47,265 nt of DNA from Paraherbaspirillum soli. GTDB lineage: Bacteria; Pseudomonadota; Gammaproteobacteria; Burkholderiales; Burkholderiaceae_D. A program made the position numbers and the translations under genes. The notes below the pieces were generated by a model. It was not told the origin of the DNA and ran no database searches. It worked only from the letters and a program-made list of their open reading frames with translations. The DNA is taken from NCBI RefSeq assembly GCF_042654985.1, contig NZ_JBHSMT010000022.1, positions 1-47,265 on the forward strand, read 5' to 3'. This document shows positions 24,569-33,178 of the stretch, one piece after another (positions within the stretch are counted from its first letter, which is position 1; each line of letters starts with the position of its first letter).

Positions 24569-25738
24569 ATGCGATTACTCATGTTCATTTCTTCCCTTGC
24601 ATGCGGCGGTGCAGAGCGCGTCACCACAAATCTTGCGAACCATTGGGCCGCGAGAGGCTGGGAAATTACTATAGTAACGTTGGCTTCAACCAGCACTGAC
24701 TTTTATAAGCTCCACCCTGGGATTAAGCGTGTTGCATTTGAATTAACTGGTGACAGCCATACGATGTTAGCCCGCCTTTCGAGAAATATGCGCCGTTTGA
24801 AAAAAATGCGACGCACTCTGCGTGAGATACAGCCAGATGTCGCGCTTGCCATGATGAGTAACGCGAATGTGATTCTGGCACTGGCCGCAAGGAGGTTCCC
24901 TAATGTGTGTGCCATTGGTTCCGAGCGTACATTCCCACCCCAGCTACCGTTAGGCGCTATTTTGGAGGCGTTGCGGCATAAAACGTATGGTCAACTAGCC
25001 GCCGTTGTGGCGCTTACCCAAGAGTGCGCCCATTGGATCGGAGCGCATACATCGGCGCGAAGAGTTTCGGTTATTCCTAATCCTGCGTGTTGGCCGCTTC
25101 CTGAGCATGTGCCGAAAAAATACCGATCCGAAGTCTGCGCACCCGAACGGCAGCTCTTATTGGCGGTGGGGCGGCTGAATAAAGAAAAAAATTTCGAACT
25201 GTTGGTAGAGGTATTTTCGCACTTGGCACAGAAGCACCCGGATTGGGACCTGGTGATTCTCGGGGAGGGCCCCGAACGCCAAGTCCTGGAGGCGCAATTA
25301 AAGGCCAAGGGGCTGGATAAGCGTGTTTTTCTTCCGGGACGCATCGGCAATGTTGGGGAGTGGTACCAGCAGGCAGATCTCTATGTAATGACTTCAGATT
25401 TCGAAGGCTTTCCGAATACGCTTGCCGAAGCGCTCGCCCACGGCTTGGCGGCAGTGAGCTTTGATTGCGACACTGGACCACGGGACATTATTCGACATGG
25501 AGTTGACGGCCTGCTGGTGGCACCGGGAGATGCACCAGGGTTAAGGTCTGCGCTGGATCAAATAATGGGCGATAGCCAATTAAGGAATCGTCTGGCCTCC
25601 AGGGCAGTGGATGCGCGCGAACGATTTTCAATAGAAAAAATTGCCAATATGTGGGAAATCCTTTTTGATCAATGCATGCATCAAAATGCTGATCCGGGGT
25701 ATCTCGCGGATCAAAACCATAGGATTAACGATAGATAG
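24569..25738 (+). CDS. GT4-type glycosyltransferase, tandem copy 2
   Basis: A 389-residue GT-B glycosyltransferase, intact paralogue of the preceding gene. The N-terminal acceptor-side domain begins MRLLMFISSLACGGAERVT. The C-terminal domain carries LLAVGRLNKEKNFE, the EGFPN motif in TSDFEGFPNTLAEALAHG (with the Glu of the E-X7-E motif that contacts the donor) and VSFDCDTGPRDII. About 18 substitutions separate it from copy 1 within the first 140 residues, and essentially none after that. The likely meaning is two transferases sharing a donor but using different acceptors. Low GC relative to the flanking genes suggests acquisition by transfer. Confidence 0.92.
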   Translation: MRLLMFISSLACGGAERVTTNLANHWAARGWEITIVTLASTSTDFYKLHPGIKRVAFELTGDSHTMLARLSRNMRRLKKMRRTLREIQPDVALAMMSNANVILALAARRFPNVCAIGSERTFPPQLPLGAILEALRHKTYGQLAAVVALTQECAHWIGAHTSARRVSVIPNPACWPLPEHVPKKYRSEVCAPERQLLLAVGRLNKEKNFELLVEVFSHLAQKHPDWDLVILGEGPERQVLEAQLKAKGLDKRVFLPGRIGNVGEWYQQADLYVMTSDFEGFPNTLAEALAHGLAAVSFDCDTGPRDIIRHGVDGLLVAPGDAPGLRSALDQIMGDSQLRNRLASRAVDARERFSIEKIANMWEILFDQCMHQNADPGYLADQNHRINDR

Positions 25739-25755
25739 TCTTTATCAGTCATAGG

Positions 25756-27006
25756 ATGCTTCACGTGAAATCGTCTATTCAATCTTTTGAAGAACGGGGC
25801 GGATCCAGGGTGCTCCTGAAAAGGCCTGCGCGAACTTTTTGGGGCAGATATAACGCTATTGTTCTAACGACCGCATTGAGTTTGATCTATCTGAATCTAC
25901 CGGGTTACGCATTCGTCTTAAACAAAGCTTTATTGCCAAAATATTTTTATTTTGGGCTTGTTCCCATTTTAAGCCCTGTGTTGCTGTTAAAGCCCAGAGC
26001 TTTCTTGTCATATTTGATTTCACCTTTTCCTCTCTGGATATTCGTAGTAATTATTCTTAATATTATTCATCTTTTAAATGCTTTTGTTGAAGGCAATACA
26101 GGGACCGTTGACTTGGTTAGCACTCGTATCCAATTACTCGTTGTCGCCATTGGTCTTGGTTTCGCCTTAGCCGTTACCCGAACTGAAACTTATGAACGTG
26201 TATTTCCATTTTTAACTGTGTTGATTTCATGTTCAGTTATATTCGATTTCTTTATCCCAGGGGTGTTATATCCTATTGGTATGGAGGGGTCTGTTATAAA
26301 TCGTGGTGCGGCAACATTTATCAATCCAACGATCGCTGCCGAAGTAATGTTGATTGTTTTTCTTATGACATGTGCTGCAGTGAAAATGCAATATCGAATG
26401 CCGTTGCTGATTCTGACAGGTGTGGGGGTCACGGTGACATTTACTCGTTCCGCGATTATTGCGTGGATATTGTTCTGGATATTTTTATCGATTAAGCGAG
26501 TATTTTCAAGGTTAGCTGCACTCTTTACTTTAGCGGCATTTATTGTCATACCAGTCTTATATGATACTTTCGGAAACTATTTAAGCAGTCGCGAAAATTC
26601 CGGCGAATCCATCGCTAACATTCAAGCGCGATTGGATTTTTTTTCCAATCCAAATTTTGAAGACGGTAGTTCTGAAGAGCGATTAAAGGTATTAAAGGCA
26701 GGCTGGAATCTCTTCTTGCAAAATCCTGTATCTGGTGCCGGGGCTGGTGCAACCCATTTCTGGTCGTATAAGGCTGGCACGCATAATCAATTGGTAATGC
26801 TCGGGGCCGAGTATGGGATTCTCGGCATTGTACTTTGGGCCTCATTGGCCATAATTTTGTGGCGCGGAAAACATTTTCAAAACAAAAATCTGCAGTTCGC
26901 AGTATTTTGTTTGTTTATTTTCATGTCAATGTTTACACACAATATGTTCGATTCACCGTATTGGCTGGTCACGTTTGCACTAATAGCTGGGACGAGGAAG
27001 GCATAG
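25756..27006 (+). CDS. wzy: Wzy-like O-antigen/exopolysaccharide polymerase
   Basis: A 416-residue protein with about eleven membrane helices and a large periplasmic loop holding the Wzy_C/O-antigen ligase-type signature: RLKVLKAGWNLFLQNPVSGAGAGATHF followed by GTHNQLVMLGAEYGILGIVLW. The conserved His in GTHNQ and the PxxGxGxG segment are family hallmarks. It probably polymerises lipid-linked repeat units in the periplasm. Base composition is strikingly AT-rich compared with the neighbouring genes, as is usual for polymerase genes under exchange. A ligase role is less likely in a locus with Wza and Wzc. Confidence 0.85.
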   Translation: MLHVKSSIQSFEERGGSRVLLKRPARTFWGRYNAIVLTTALSLIYLNLPGYAFVLNKALLPKYFYFGLVPILSPVLLLKPRAFLSYLISPFPLWIFVVIILNIIHLLNAFVEGNTGTVDLVSTRIQLLVVAIGLGFALAVTRTETYERVFPFLTVLISCSVIFDFFIPGVLYPIGMEGSVINRGAATFINPTIAAEVMLIVFLMTCAAVKMQYRMPLLILTGVGVTVTFTRSAIIAWILFWIFLSIKRVFSRLAALFTLAAFIVIPVLYDTFGNYLSSRENSGESIANIQARLDFFSNPNFEDGSSEERLKVLKAGWNLFLQNPVSGAGAGATHFWSYKAGTHNQLVMLGAEYGILGIVLWASLAIILWRGKHFQNKNLQFAVFCLFIFMSMFTHNMFDSPYWLVTFALIAGTRKA

Positions 27007-27165
27007 GTGCCCGCAAGTAATATTTGCAGGGCGATTTCGCCAAGCCTCGTTTGAACATTGGATCGTCATACAGCCGTAGTAAGTCTAGTCAGTGGTAAGT
27101 GGCTTCAACCTGGGGGCAGTTCTTGAACGGTGGGACGAATCATTTAAACAGATTGGGGCGATTTC

Positions 27166-28305
27166 TTGAACGTTGTTCACATCATTGTCGGCCTCAACAT
27201 CGGTGGTGCAGAGTGCATGCTCAAGCGCCTGATCGAATCGCATCAAGGTAGTGCCGAGTATCGACACACGGTCATATCGCTCACCGACATCGGCAAGGTC
27301 GGGCGGCAATTGCGGGCCCTTGGAATAGATGTGCAGGCACTGCACATGCGATCCGCGCGCGATTTCCCCCGTGTGCTTTGGCAGCTTGTGCGCCTGATTC
27401 GCACGTCGGACCCGGAACTGGTCCAGACCTGGATGTATCACGCCGACCTGTTGGGTGGCTTGGCTGCCCGTATTGCGGGCAATAGGAATGTCATCTGGGG
27501 CATACGCACCACGGATGTGCAGGCTGCCGGCAAGCGTGCCACGACAATAGTGAGGCTGGTGTGCGCGTGCCTGTCCCGATGGGTGCCGCATACCATCATC
27601 TGTGCCGCCGACGCTTCGCGCCGCGCGCACGTGGCTGTGGGCTACGATGCGGCGCGCATGGTGGTGGTGTCAAACGGTTTTGACCTGTCACGCTTCGTGG
27701 CGACGGCAGAGCAGCGCGCGACGTTGCGGGCGCGCTTTGGAATTGCTGCAAGCGAGGTTGTGGTTGGTACTGTCGGACGGTTTCATCCGGCCAAGGATCA
27801 TCAAAATTTTGTGCGTGCGGCGGGCTTGCTGGCACAGCAGCACGCGCATGTGCGGTTTTTAATGGTTGGTCGCGGCTTGGACGCGAACAATACGGAACTC
27901 GCACGCGGGATTGCTCAAACCGGTCATGCCGATCGTTTTGTACTGTTAGCGGAACGTGCCGATGTGCCGGTTTGCCTGGCCGCGATGGATATCTTCTGCC
28001 TCTCTTCCCGTACTGAAGGTTTTCCTAATGTCGTGGGCGAGGCCATGGCCATGGGCGTGCCGTGCGTGGTGACCGACGTCGGCGATGCCGCCATGCTGGT
28101 AGCGGACACGGGAATCGTCGTGCCCAAGGAAGATTCGATCGGCTTGGCGCATGGACTGGCGGATCTGCTGGCGCTGGCGCCAGACGCCCACCGCCAGTTG
28201 GGGCAGAAGGCCAGGGAACGGATTCATGCGGAGTTCACCATAGAGCGTGCCAGAGAACGATTTGAAGAAATCTATCAACGCATAGCTGGCGAAAGGGGGC
28301 AATGA
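27166..28305 (+). CDS. GT4-family glycosyltransferase
   Basis: A 379-residue GT-B transferase. It starts MNVVHIIVGLNIGGAECMLKRL and contains VVGTVGRFHPAKDHQNFVRAA, FLMVGRG and the donor-binding stretch CLSSRTEGFPNVVGEAMAMGVPCVVTDVGD, with the TEGFPN/E motif of family 4. I use the TTG at 27166, which has GGGGCG upstream and matches the family N-terminus; no in-frame ATG lies near. The stop overlaps the asparagine-synthase-like gene. The 27007-27165 gap holds a GCCCGCAA/TTGCAGGGC inverted repeat and no gene. Confidence 0.92.
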   Translation: MNVVHIIVGLNIGGAECMLKRLIESHQGSAEYRHTVISLTDIGKVGRQLRALGIDVQALHMRSARDFPRVLWQLVRLIRTSDPELVQTWMYHADLLGGLAARIAGNRNVIWGIRTTDVQAAGKRATTIVRLVCACLSRWVPHTIICAADASRRAHVAVGYDAARMVVVSNGFDLSRFVATAEQRATLRARFGIAASEVVVGTVGRFHPAKDHQNFVRAAGLLAQQHAHVRFLMVGRGLDANNTELARGIAQTGHADRFVLLAERADVPVCLAAMDIFCLSSRTEGFPNVVGEAMAMGVPCVVTDVGDAAMLVADTGIVVPKEDSIGLAHGLADLLALAPDAHRQLGQKARERIHAEFTIERARERFEEIYQRIAGERGQ

Positions 28306-30269
28306 TGTGTGGATTTGCTGGTTTTTTTGGCGGCATTGCCTCGCAGGGCCAGGCGGGTGACGAAGCCGTGCTCAAGCGCATGGCCGACACGCTGCTTACT
28401 CGGGGCCCTGATGATGCAGGCTATTGGTCTGACCAGAATCATCGGATCGGGCTGGGCCACCGGCGCCTGGCGATTGTCGATCTGTCTCCCGCCGGGCATC
28501 AGCCAATGCTATCCGCCAGTAGCCGCTACGTGATCGTCTTTAATGGCGAAATTTACAATCACCTATTGCTGCGCGAGGCGCTGGAAGCTGGCGGGCAGGC
28601 GCCGGCCTGGCGCGGCCATTCGGATACCGAAACGCTGCTGGCCGGCTTCGATGCATGGGGGGTCCAGGGTACGGCGGAACGTGCCATCGGCATGTTTGCT
28701 TTTGCGGTATGGGACAAACAAACCGGCACGCTGTTCCTCGCGCGGGATCGCATTGGCGAAAAGCCGCTCTATTATGGCTGGCAGGGGCGCGGCGAGAATG
28801 CGGTGTTTTTGTTTGGCTCCGAATTGAAGGCGCTGCGCGTCCATCCTGCTTTTGAAAACATCATCAATCGCGGGGCGCTCAGCCTGCAATTGCGGCATAA
28901 CTATATTCCGGCGCCGTATTCCATTTATGCGGATATTGCCAAATTACCGGCAGGCAGCTTGCTCACGGTATCGCTGCAGCAGCGCGAGCCGAAAGTGTGG
29001 TCGTATTGGTCCGGGGTGCAAACGGCGGAATCCGGGGTGGCCAATCCCTTTGCCGGAACTGCCGAGCAGGCAGTCGATGCGCTGGAAATATTGCTCAAGG
29101 ACGCGATACGGCAGCAGATGGTGGCGGATGTGCCTCTTGGGGCGTTTCTGTCCGGCGGGGTCGACTCTTCCACCGTGGTGGCGCTGATGCAGACGCAGTC
29201 CTCGCGTCCTGTCAAAACTTTTACCATCGGGTTTCATGAAGATGGTTATAACGAGGCCATATATGCCAAGGCCGTGGCCAAGCATCTAGACACCGACCAT
29301 ACCGAGTTGTATGTCACGGCGGAACAGACCATGGCGGTGATCCCGCGCTTGCCGACGCTGTATGACGAACCTTTTTCAGATTCCTCCCAGATCCCTACGT
29401 TTTTGGTTTCCCAACTTGCCAGGCAGCATGTGACGGTGTCGCTGTCCGGCGATGCGGGTGACGAGCTGTTTTGCGGGTACAACCGATATCACCTAGCGGC
29501 CGGTATCTGGAATAAGGTCACTACTGCGCCGATGCCGTTGCGCATGCTTGCAGCCAAAGTGCTGACCAGCATTTCGCCGCAGTCATGGAACCGGATGGCG
29601 GGCGTTGTCAGAAGCGTGTTGCCGCTCTCCTTGCCGTTCGCCAATATGGGCGACAAGTTGCACAAGGGCGCGGGGGCATTGGAGAGTAAGTCGTTCGATG
29701 CGCTATATCTGAATCTGGTATCGCATTGGCATGACCCCGCATCGGTAGTGATCGACGGCTATGCGCCACCGACCTTATTGGCCGGCGAAGCACCGCTTCT
29801 TGCCGGGCTGGATAATATCCAACGCATGATGGCGTTGGATATGCTGACCTATTTGCCGGACGATATTCTAGCCAAGGTGGATCGGGCGGCAATGGGCGTT
29901 TCGCTGGAAACGCGCGTGCCATTTCTGGACCACCGAGTAGTGGAACTCGCATGGCGCCTGCCGCAAGCGATGAAGCTGCGTGATGGACAGAGCAAGTGGG
30001 CACTGCGCCAGGTCTTGTACCGGCATGTGCCAAAAGCGTTGATCGAGCGCCCCAAGATGGGGTTTGGCGTGCCGATCGGCGACTGGCTGCGCGGGCCGTT
30101 GCGGGATTGGGGAGAGTCGTTGCTGGACGAGGCGCGATTACGAAATGAAGGCTTCTTCCACCCGGCGTTGGTAAGACTTAAATGGAAAGAGCATCTGTCG
30201 GGCCAACGCAATTGGCAATATCAGCTGTGGGACGTGTTGATGTTTCAAGCTTGGCTGGAAGAACAATAA
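28305..30269 (+). CDS. asnB: AsnB-type glutamine amidotransferase
   Basis: A 654-residue glutamine-dependent asparagine synthase-like enzyme. The second ATG (28305) is chosen so that Cys2 of MCGFAGFFGG becomes the N-terminal nucleophile; a direct ATGATG at 28302 precedes it. The glutaminase domain shows RGPDDAGYW, LGHRRLAIVDLS, NGEIYNH and ARDRIGEKPLYY. The synthetase domain has the PP-loop LSGGVDSSTV and SGDAGDELFCGYNRY. In polysaccharide loci such proteins usually amidate uronic acid residues or sugar nucleotides rather than make asparagine, which would fit the TviB-like dehydrogenase here. That assignment is inference. Confidence 0.9.
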   Translation: MCGFAGFFGGIASQGQAGDEAVLKRMADTLLTRGPDDAGYWSDQNHRIGLGHRRLAIVDLSPAGHQPMLSASSRYVIVFNGEIYNHLLLREALEAGGQAPAWRGHSDTETLLAGFDAWGVQGTAERAIGMFAFAVWDKQTGTLFLARDRIGEKPLYYGWQGRGENAVFLFGSELKALRVHPAFENIINRGALSLQLRHNYIPAPYSIYADIAKLPAGSLLTVSLQQREPKVWSYWSGVQTAESGVANPFAGTAEQAVDALEILLKDAIRQQMVADVPLGAFLSGGVDSSTVVALMQTQSSRPVKTFTIGFHEDGYNEAIYAKAVAKHLDTDHTELYVTAEQTMAVIPRLPTLYDEPFSDSSQIPTFLVSQLARQHVTVSLSGDAGDELFCGYNRYHLAAGIWNKVTTAPMPLRMLAAKVLTSISPQSWNRMAGVVRSVLPLSLPFANMGDKLHKGAGALESKSFDALYLNLVSHWHDPASVVIDGYAPPTLLAGEAPLLAGLDNIQRMMALDMLTYLPDDILAKVDRAAMGVSLETRVPFLDHRVVELAWRLPQAMKLRDGQSKWALRQVLYRHVPKALIERPKMGFGVPIGDWLRGPLRDWGESLLDEARLRNEGFFHPALVRLKWKEHLSGQRNWQYQLWDVLMFQAWLEEQ

Positions 30270-30270
30270 T

Positions 30271-30391
30271 GGGCGCCTCGAAAAACCGTAGCGAGCGGCC
30301 CAAGGTCGGGGCGAGAAGCGCAGTCGTACGGCTGTACGGCGAGCATCACAGCCCCGAGATTGGGTTGCGCAGTAGATTTTTCGAGGTGCCC
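30271..30391 (+). repeat. Dispersed inverted-repeat element, copy B
   Basis: The element runs from GGGCGCCTCGAAAAACCGTA to ATTTTTCGAGGTGCCC, with imperfect inverted ends and a GC-rich interior. It exactly fills the space between the asnB stop (30269) and the next ATG (30394). Its right end contains GAGG seven bases before that ATG, so the element supplies the ribosome-binding site. It is highly similar to copy C at 31659-31776. Confidence 0.8.
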
Positions 30392-30393
30392 TA

Positions 30394-31581
30394 ATGAAGA
30401 AGAAAATCGTCTACGTCATCAACCATGCGGCCTTTTTTGTATCTCATCGTTTGCCTTTGGCGATTGCGGCTCGCGAGGCAGGATGGGACGTGCATTTGCT
30501 GATCGGTCAGCCGGGGAGCGCAGTGATGGAGCCGCTGGCGGAAGCGGAACTCAAGCGCCAGGGCCTACCCTATACCCGCTTGAGCTTTCGTACCGTTGGC
30601 TTCAATCCCGTGTGGGAGCTGATCGGCGTGCTGCAGTTGCTGTGGCACATTGCGCGGATGAGGCCGTCGGTCGTGCATACAGCTTCTCCTAAAGGCGGCT
30701 TGTACGGCGGCCTGAGCAGCCGGCTGTTGCGGGTACCGTGCCTGGTGGTCGCGGTCTCCGGCATGGGCTTCCTCTTTACAGGGCATGCAAATGGACTTAA
30801 AGGCATGCTGAAGCGGCTTTACAGCCTGTTATTGGCCTGGGTTTACCGGCATCCCAACATCACGGTTATCGTCCAGAATCAAGACGACAAACAGGCTTTG
30901 CTGCAATCCGGCGCGGTGCAGCCGAACGATTTGATACTGATCCCGGGGGCAGGGGTCGCGCTGTCGAATTACGCTTCCGTGCGAACCGACGACTCGCAAC
31001 GTCTCGTGGTGCTGCCCGCCCGCCTGTTGCGCGACAAAGGGGTCGAGGAATTCGTAACGGCAGCGAAGATGCTCAAGGAGCAGGGCAGCGATTGGCGGTT
31101 TGCGTTGGTTGGCACGGCCGATTACGCCAATCCGTCGGCTATCCCCGAGGCGCAGGTCAAGGCTTGGGCCGATGCCGGGCTGGTCGAGTGGTGGGGGCAT
31201 CGAGAGGACATGCCGCTCGTTTATGCTCAAGCCGACATTGTGTGCCTGCCGTCCTATCGTGAAGGTATGCCCAAGTGCCTGCTGGAGGCCGCCGCAGCAG
31301 GGTGCGCGGTAGTGACATCGGACGTCACCGGCTGCCGAGAAGCCATCATTCCCGGCGAAACGGGTGATCTGGTTCCTGCCCGCGAGGCAGCCGCATTGGC
31401 ATCCGTGTTGGCCAAATTAATTGCCGAACCGGACCGCCGCCGCCGTTACGGGGAAGCAGGCCGCATTTTGGCGGCAGCCCGCTTTGGCATGGATGCCGTA
31501 CTCAAGACCACGCTGAATATTTATGACGGCCTGTTGGCGCGTGCCGCATCCGTTCTGCTCGGCGGAGCCGAGGGGAAATAG
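30394..31581 (+). CDS. GT4-family glycosyltransferase
   Basis: A 395-residue GT-B transferase starting MKKKIVYVINHAAFFVSHRL. The acceptor domain includes VHTASPKGGLYGGLSSRLL and VVAVSGMGFLFTG. The donor domain includes VVLPARLLRDKGVEEFVTAA and CLPSYREGMPKCLLEAAAAGCAVVTSDVTGCRE, the family 4 EGMPK-LLEA motif. This wording resembles WbnK/WbpT-like and CapM-like hexosyl or HexNAc transferases of surface polysaccharides; the sugar is not deduced. Both flanks are copies of the same inverted-repeat element. Confidence 0.92.
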   Translation: MKKKIVYVINHAAFFVSHRLPLAIAAREAGWDVHLLIGQPGSAVMEPLAEAELKRQGLPYTRLSFRTVGFNPVWELIGVLQLLWHIARMRPSVVHTASPKGGLYGGLSSRLLRVPCLVVAVSGMGFLFTGHANGLKGMLKRLYSLLLAWVYRHPNITVIVQNQDDKQALLQSGAVQPNDLILIPGAGVALSNYASVRTDDSQRLVVLPARLLRDKGVEEFVTAAKMLKEQGSDWRFALVGTADYANPSAIPEAQVKAWADAGLVEWWGHREDMPLVYAQADIVCLPSYREGMPKCLLEAAAAGCAVVTSDVTGCREAIIPGETGDLVPAREAAALASVLAKLIAEPDRRRRYGEAGRILAAARFGMDAVLKTTLNIYDGLLARAASVLLGGAEGK

Positions 31582-31658
31582 CGGAGAGCAATTCGCAATA
31601 GCATCGTCCCTGCATCGGGTTGGCCCGAGTTCCAGTGAGTTTGCTACCTATCGTCTAG

Positions 31659-31776
31659 GTGCCTCGAAAAACCGTAGCGAGCGGCCCAAGGTCGGGCCGA
31701 GAAGCGCAGCCGTACGGAGGTACGGTGAGCATCGCAGGCCCGAGATTGGGCCGCGCAGTAGGTTTGTCGAGGCGCC
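31659..31776 (+). repeat. Dispersed inverted-repeat element, copy C
   Basis: The element runs from GGTGCCTCGAAAAACCGTAG to GGTTTGTCGAGGCGCC. It shares nearly all of its interior with copy B, in the same orientation, 1.4 kb apart. An open frame runs through it into the next gene but is not protein-like and is excluded. Confidence 0.8.
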
Positions 31777-31816
31777 TGTTCATATCTTTCAGTCCTTTTA
31801 TCCTGAGGAGGACCTA

Positions 31817-33178
31817 TTGAAAACCCTCAACAACAAGCGATTAATCCTGCTGGAGTTGAACGAAATTAATTTTGAGTTTGCCCTGGCTTATGCCGAGCGC
31901 AAGACGCTGGTTCATCTCAAGCGCGTGATTAAAGACGCCCGGCGCACCAGTTCGGAAGCGCACTACGAACAACTGGAGCCGTGGATCCAGTGGGTGTCGG
32001 TCCATACCGGCATAGCCGCCGCGGAACATGGCATCGTTCGCTTGGGCGACATGGCCGGCAGCGGCATCCCTCAGTTTTTCGAAGCGGTTGAGGCAGCGGG
32101 GTATACGGTCGGAGCCATTTCTGCGATGAACGCGGACAACCGCTTGCAACAGCCGGCCTATTTCATTCCCGACCCGTGGACCGTCACTTCGCCGGACCGA
32201 TCTTTCTGGAGCAGGGCGTTGAGCAAGGCAGTCTCGCAAGCCGTCAACGACAATTCCAACGAGCGCTTGAGCGGCAGGAGCTTATTGGCGCTGCTGGGCG
32301 GCTTGATCCGGTTTGCCAGGCCGCGCAACTATTCGCGTTACGTCAATCTCGCACTGCGCAGCCGCGGCCGACCTTGGCGTAAAGCGCTATTCCTCGATCT
32401 ATTCCTGCATGATCTTCACTTGCGGATGTTCGGTAAAAAAAGGCCTGATTTTTCAACGCTTTTCTTGAATGGCGGCGCTTTCATCCAGCACCATTACCTG
32501 TTCAATGCGCGCGCTGCCGTCAAGACCGACCTGCGCAACCCTGACTGGTATGTGGCGGCGGATCAGGACCCTTTCGCAGAAATGCTGGAGGTCTACGACC
32601 GCATCCTTGGCGACTATTTGGCGCTGGATGACGTGGACCTGATCGTCGCCACCGGCCTGACGCAGAAGCCGTATGACCGCGTGAAGTATTACTGGCGCCT
32701 GCGTGATCATGTTGCTTTCCTGGACCATGTCGGCGTGAAATATCGCGCTGTTTTTCCGCGCATGACGCGCGATTTCATGATTGAGTTCGATTCTTCCGAA
32801 GCCGCCAAGCACGGCGCCGAGCAATTGGCGGAAATAGTCTGCGAGGCCGACGGCAATGCAATTTTTGGAGAAATCGATAATCGCGGCGCAAGCTTGTTCG
32901 TGACGCTTACGCATGCCGCTGCAATCGAAGATGAATTAATTGTCAAACAAGGAAATAAGCGCTTCGATCTAAAGCCGCATGTCGTTTTCGTCGCCATAAA
33001 AAACGGCATGCATGAGGGCAGGGGCTTCGTCTACTACAAGGGGCGAGTGGCCGATTATGCTGCGCGGGACGGACTTCACGTCAAGGAGCTATACAAAGTG
33101 GTCGTGGACTATTTCGGGCTGAATCTGCCGGCTAGGGCTGCGCCAATCCGGGAAGCGGAAGCCGATACCCATGTTTAA
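31817..33178 (+). CDS. Alkaline-phosphatase-superfamily-like protein of the polysaccharide operon
   Basis: A 453-residue soluble protein. The frame is open from 31523, but that part crosses a repeat. The TTG at 31817 has an ideal AGGAGG five bases upstream and gives the sensible start MKTLNNKRLILLELNEINFEF. Segments such as LLELNEINFE, HTGIAAAEHGIVRLGD, VGAISAMNADNRLQQPAYFIPDPW and LNGGAFIQHHYLFN suggest an alkaline phosphatase/sulfatase-like fold with candidate metal ligands (Asp, Asn and the HH pair), but I cannot assign the active site firmly. No signal peptide is seen, so it would act in the cytoplasm. It overlaps the next gene by eight bases. Confidence 0.65.
   Translation: MKTLNNKRLILLELNEINFEFALAYAERKTLVHLKRVIKDARRTSSEAHYEQLEPWIQWVSVHTGIAAAEHGIVRLGDMAGSGIPQFFEAVEAAGYTVGAISAMNADNRLQQPAYFIPDPWTVTSPDRSFWSRALSKAVSQAVNDNSNERLSGRSLLALLGGLIRFARPRNYSRYVNLALRSRGRPWRKALFLDLFLHDLHLRMFGKKRPDFSTLFLNGGAFIQHHYLFNARAAVKTDLRNPDWYVAADQDPFAEMLEVYDRILGDYLALDDVDLIVATGLTQKPYDRVKYYWRLRDHVAFLDHVGVKYRAVFPRMTRDFMIEFDSSEAAKHGAEQLAEIVCEADGNAIFGEIDNRGASLFVTLTHAAAIEDELIVKQGNKRFDLKPHVVFVAIKNGMHEGRGFVYYKGRVADYAARDGLHVKELYKVVVDYFGLNLPARAAPIREAEADTHV

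Noticed and set aside
31523..31816. N-terminal extension of the phosphatase-like gene
   Set aside because: It crosses a dispersed repeat and overlaps the previous gene, whereas the TTG at 31817 has an ideal AGGAGG.
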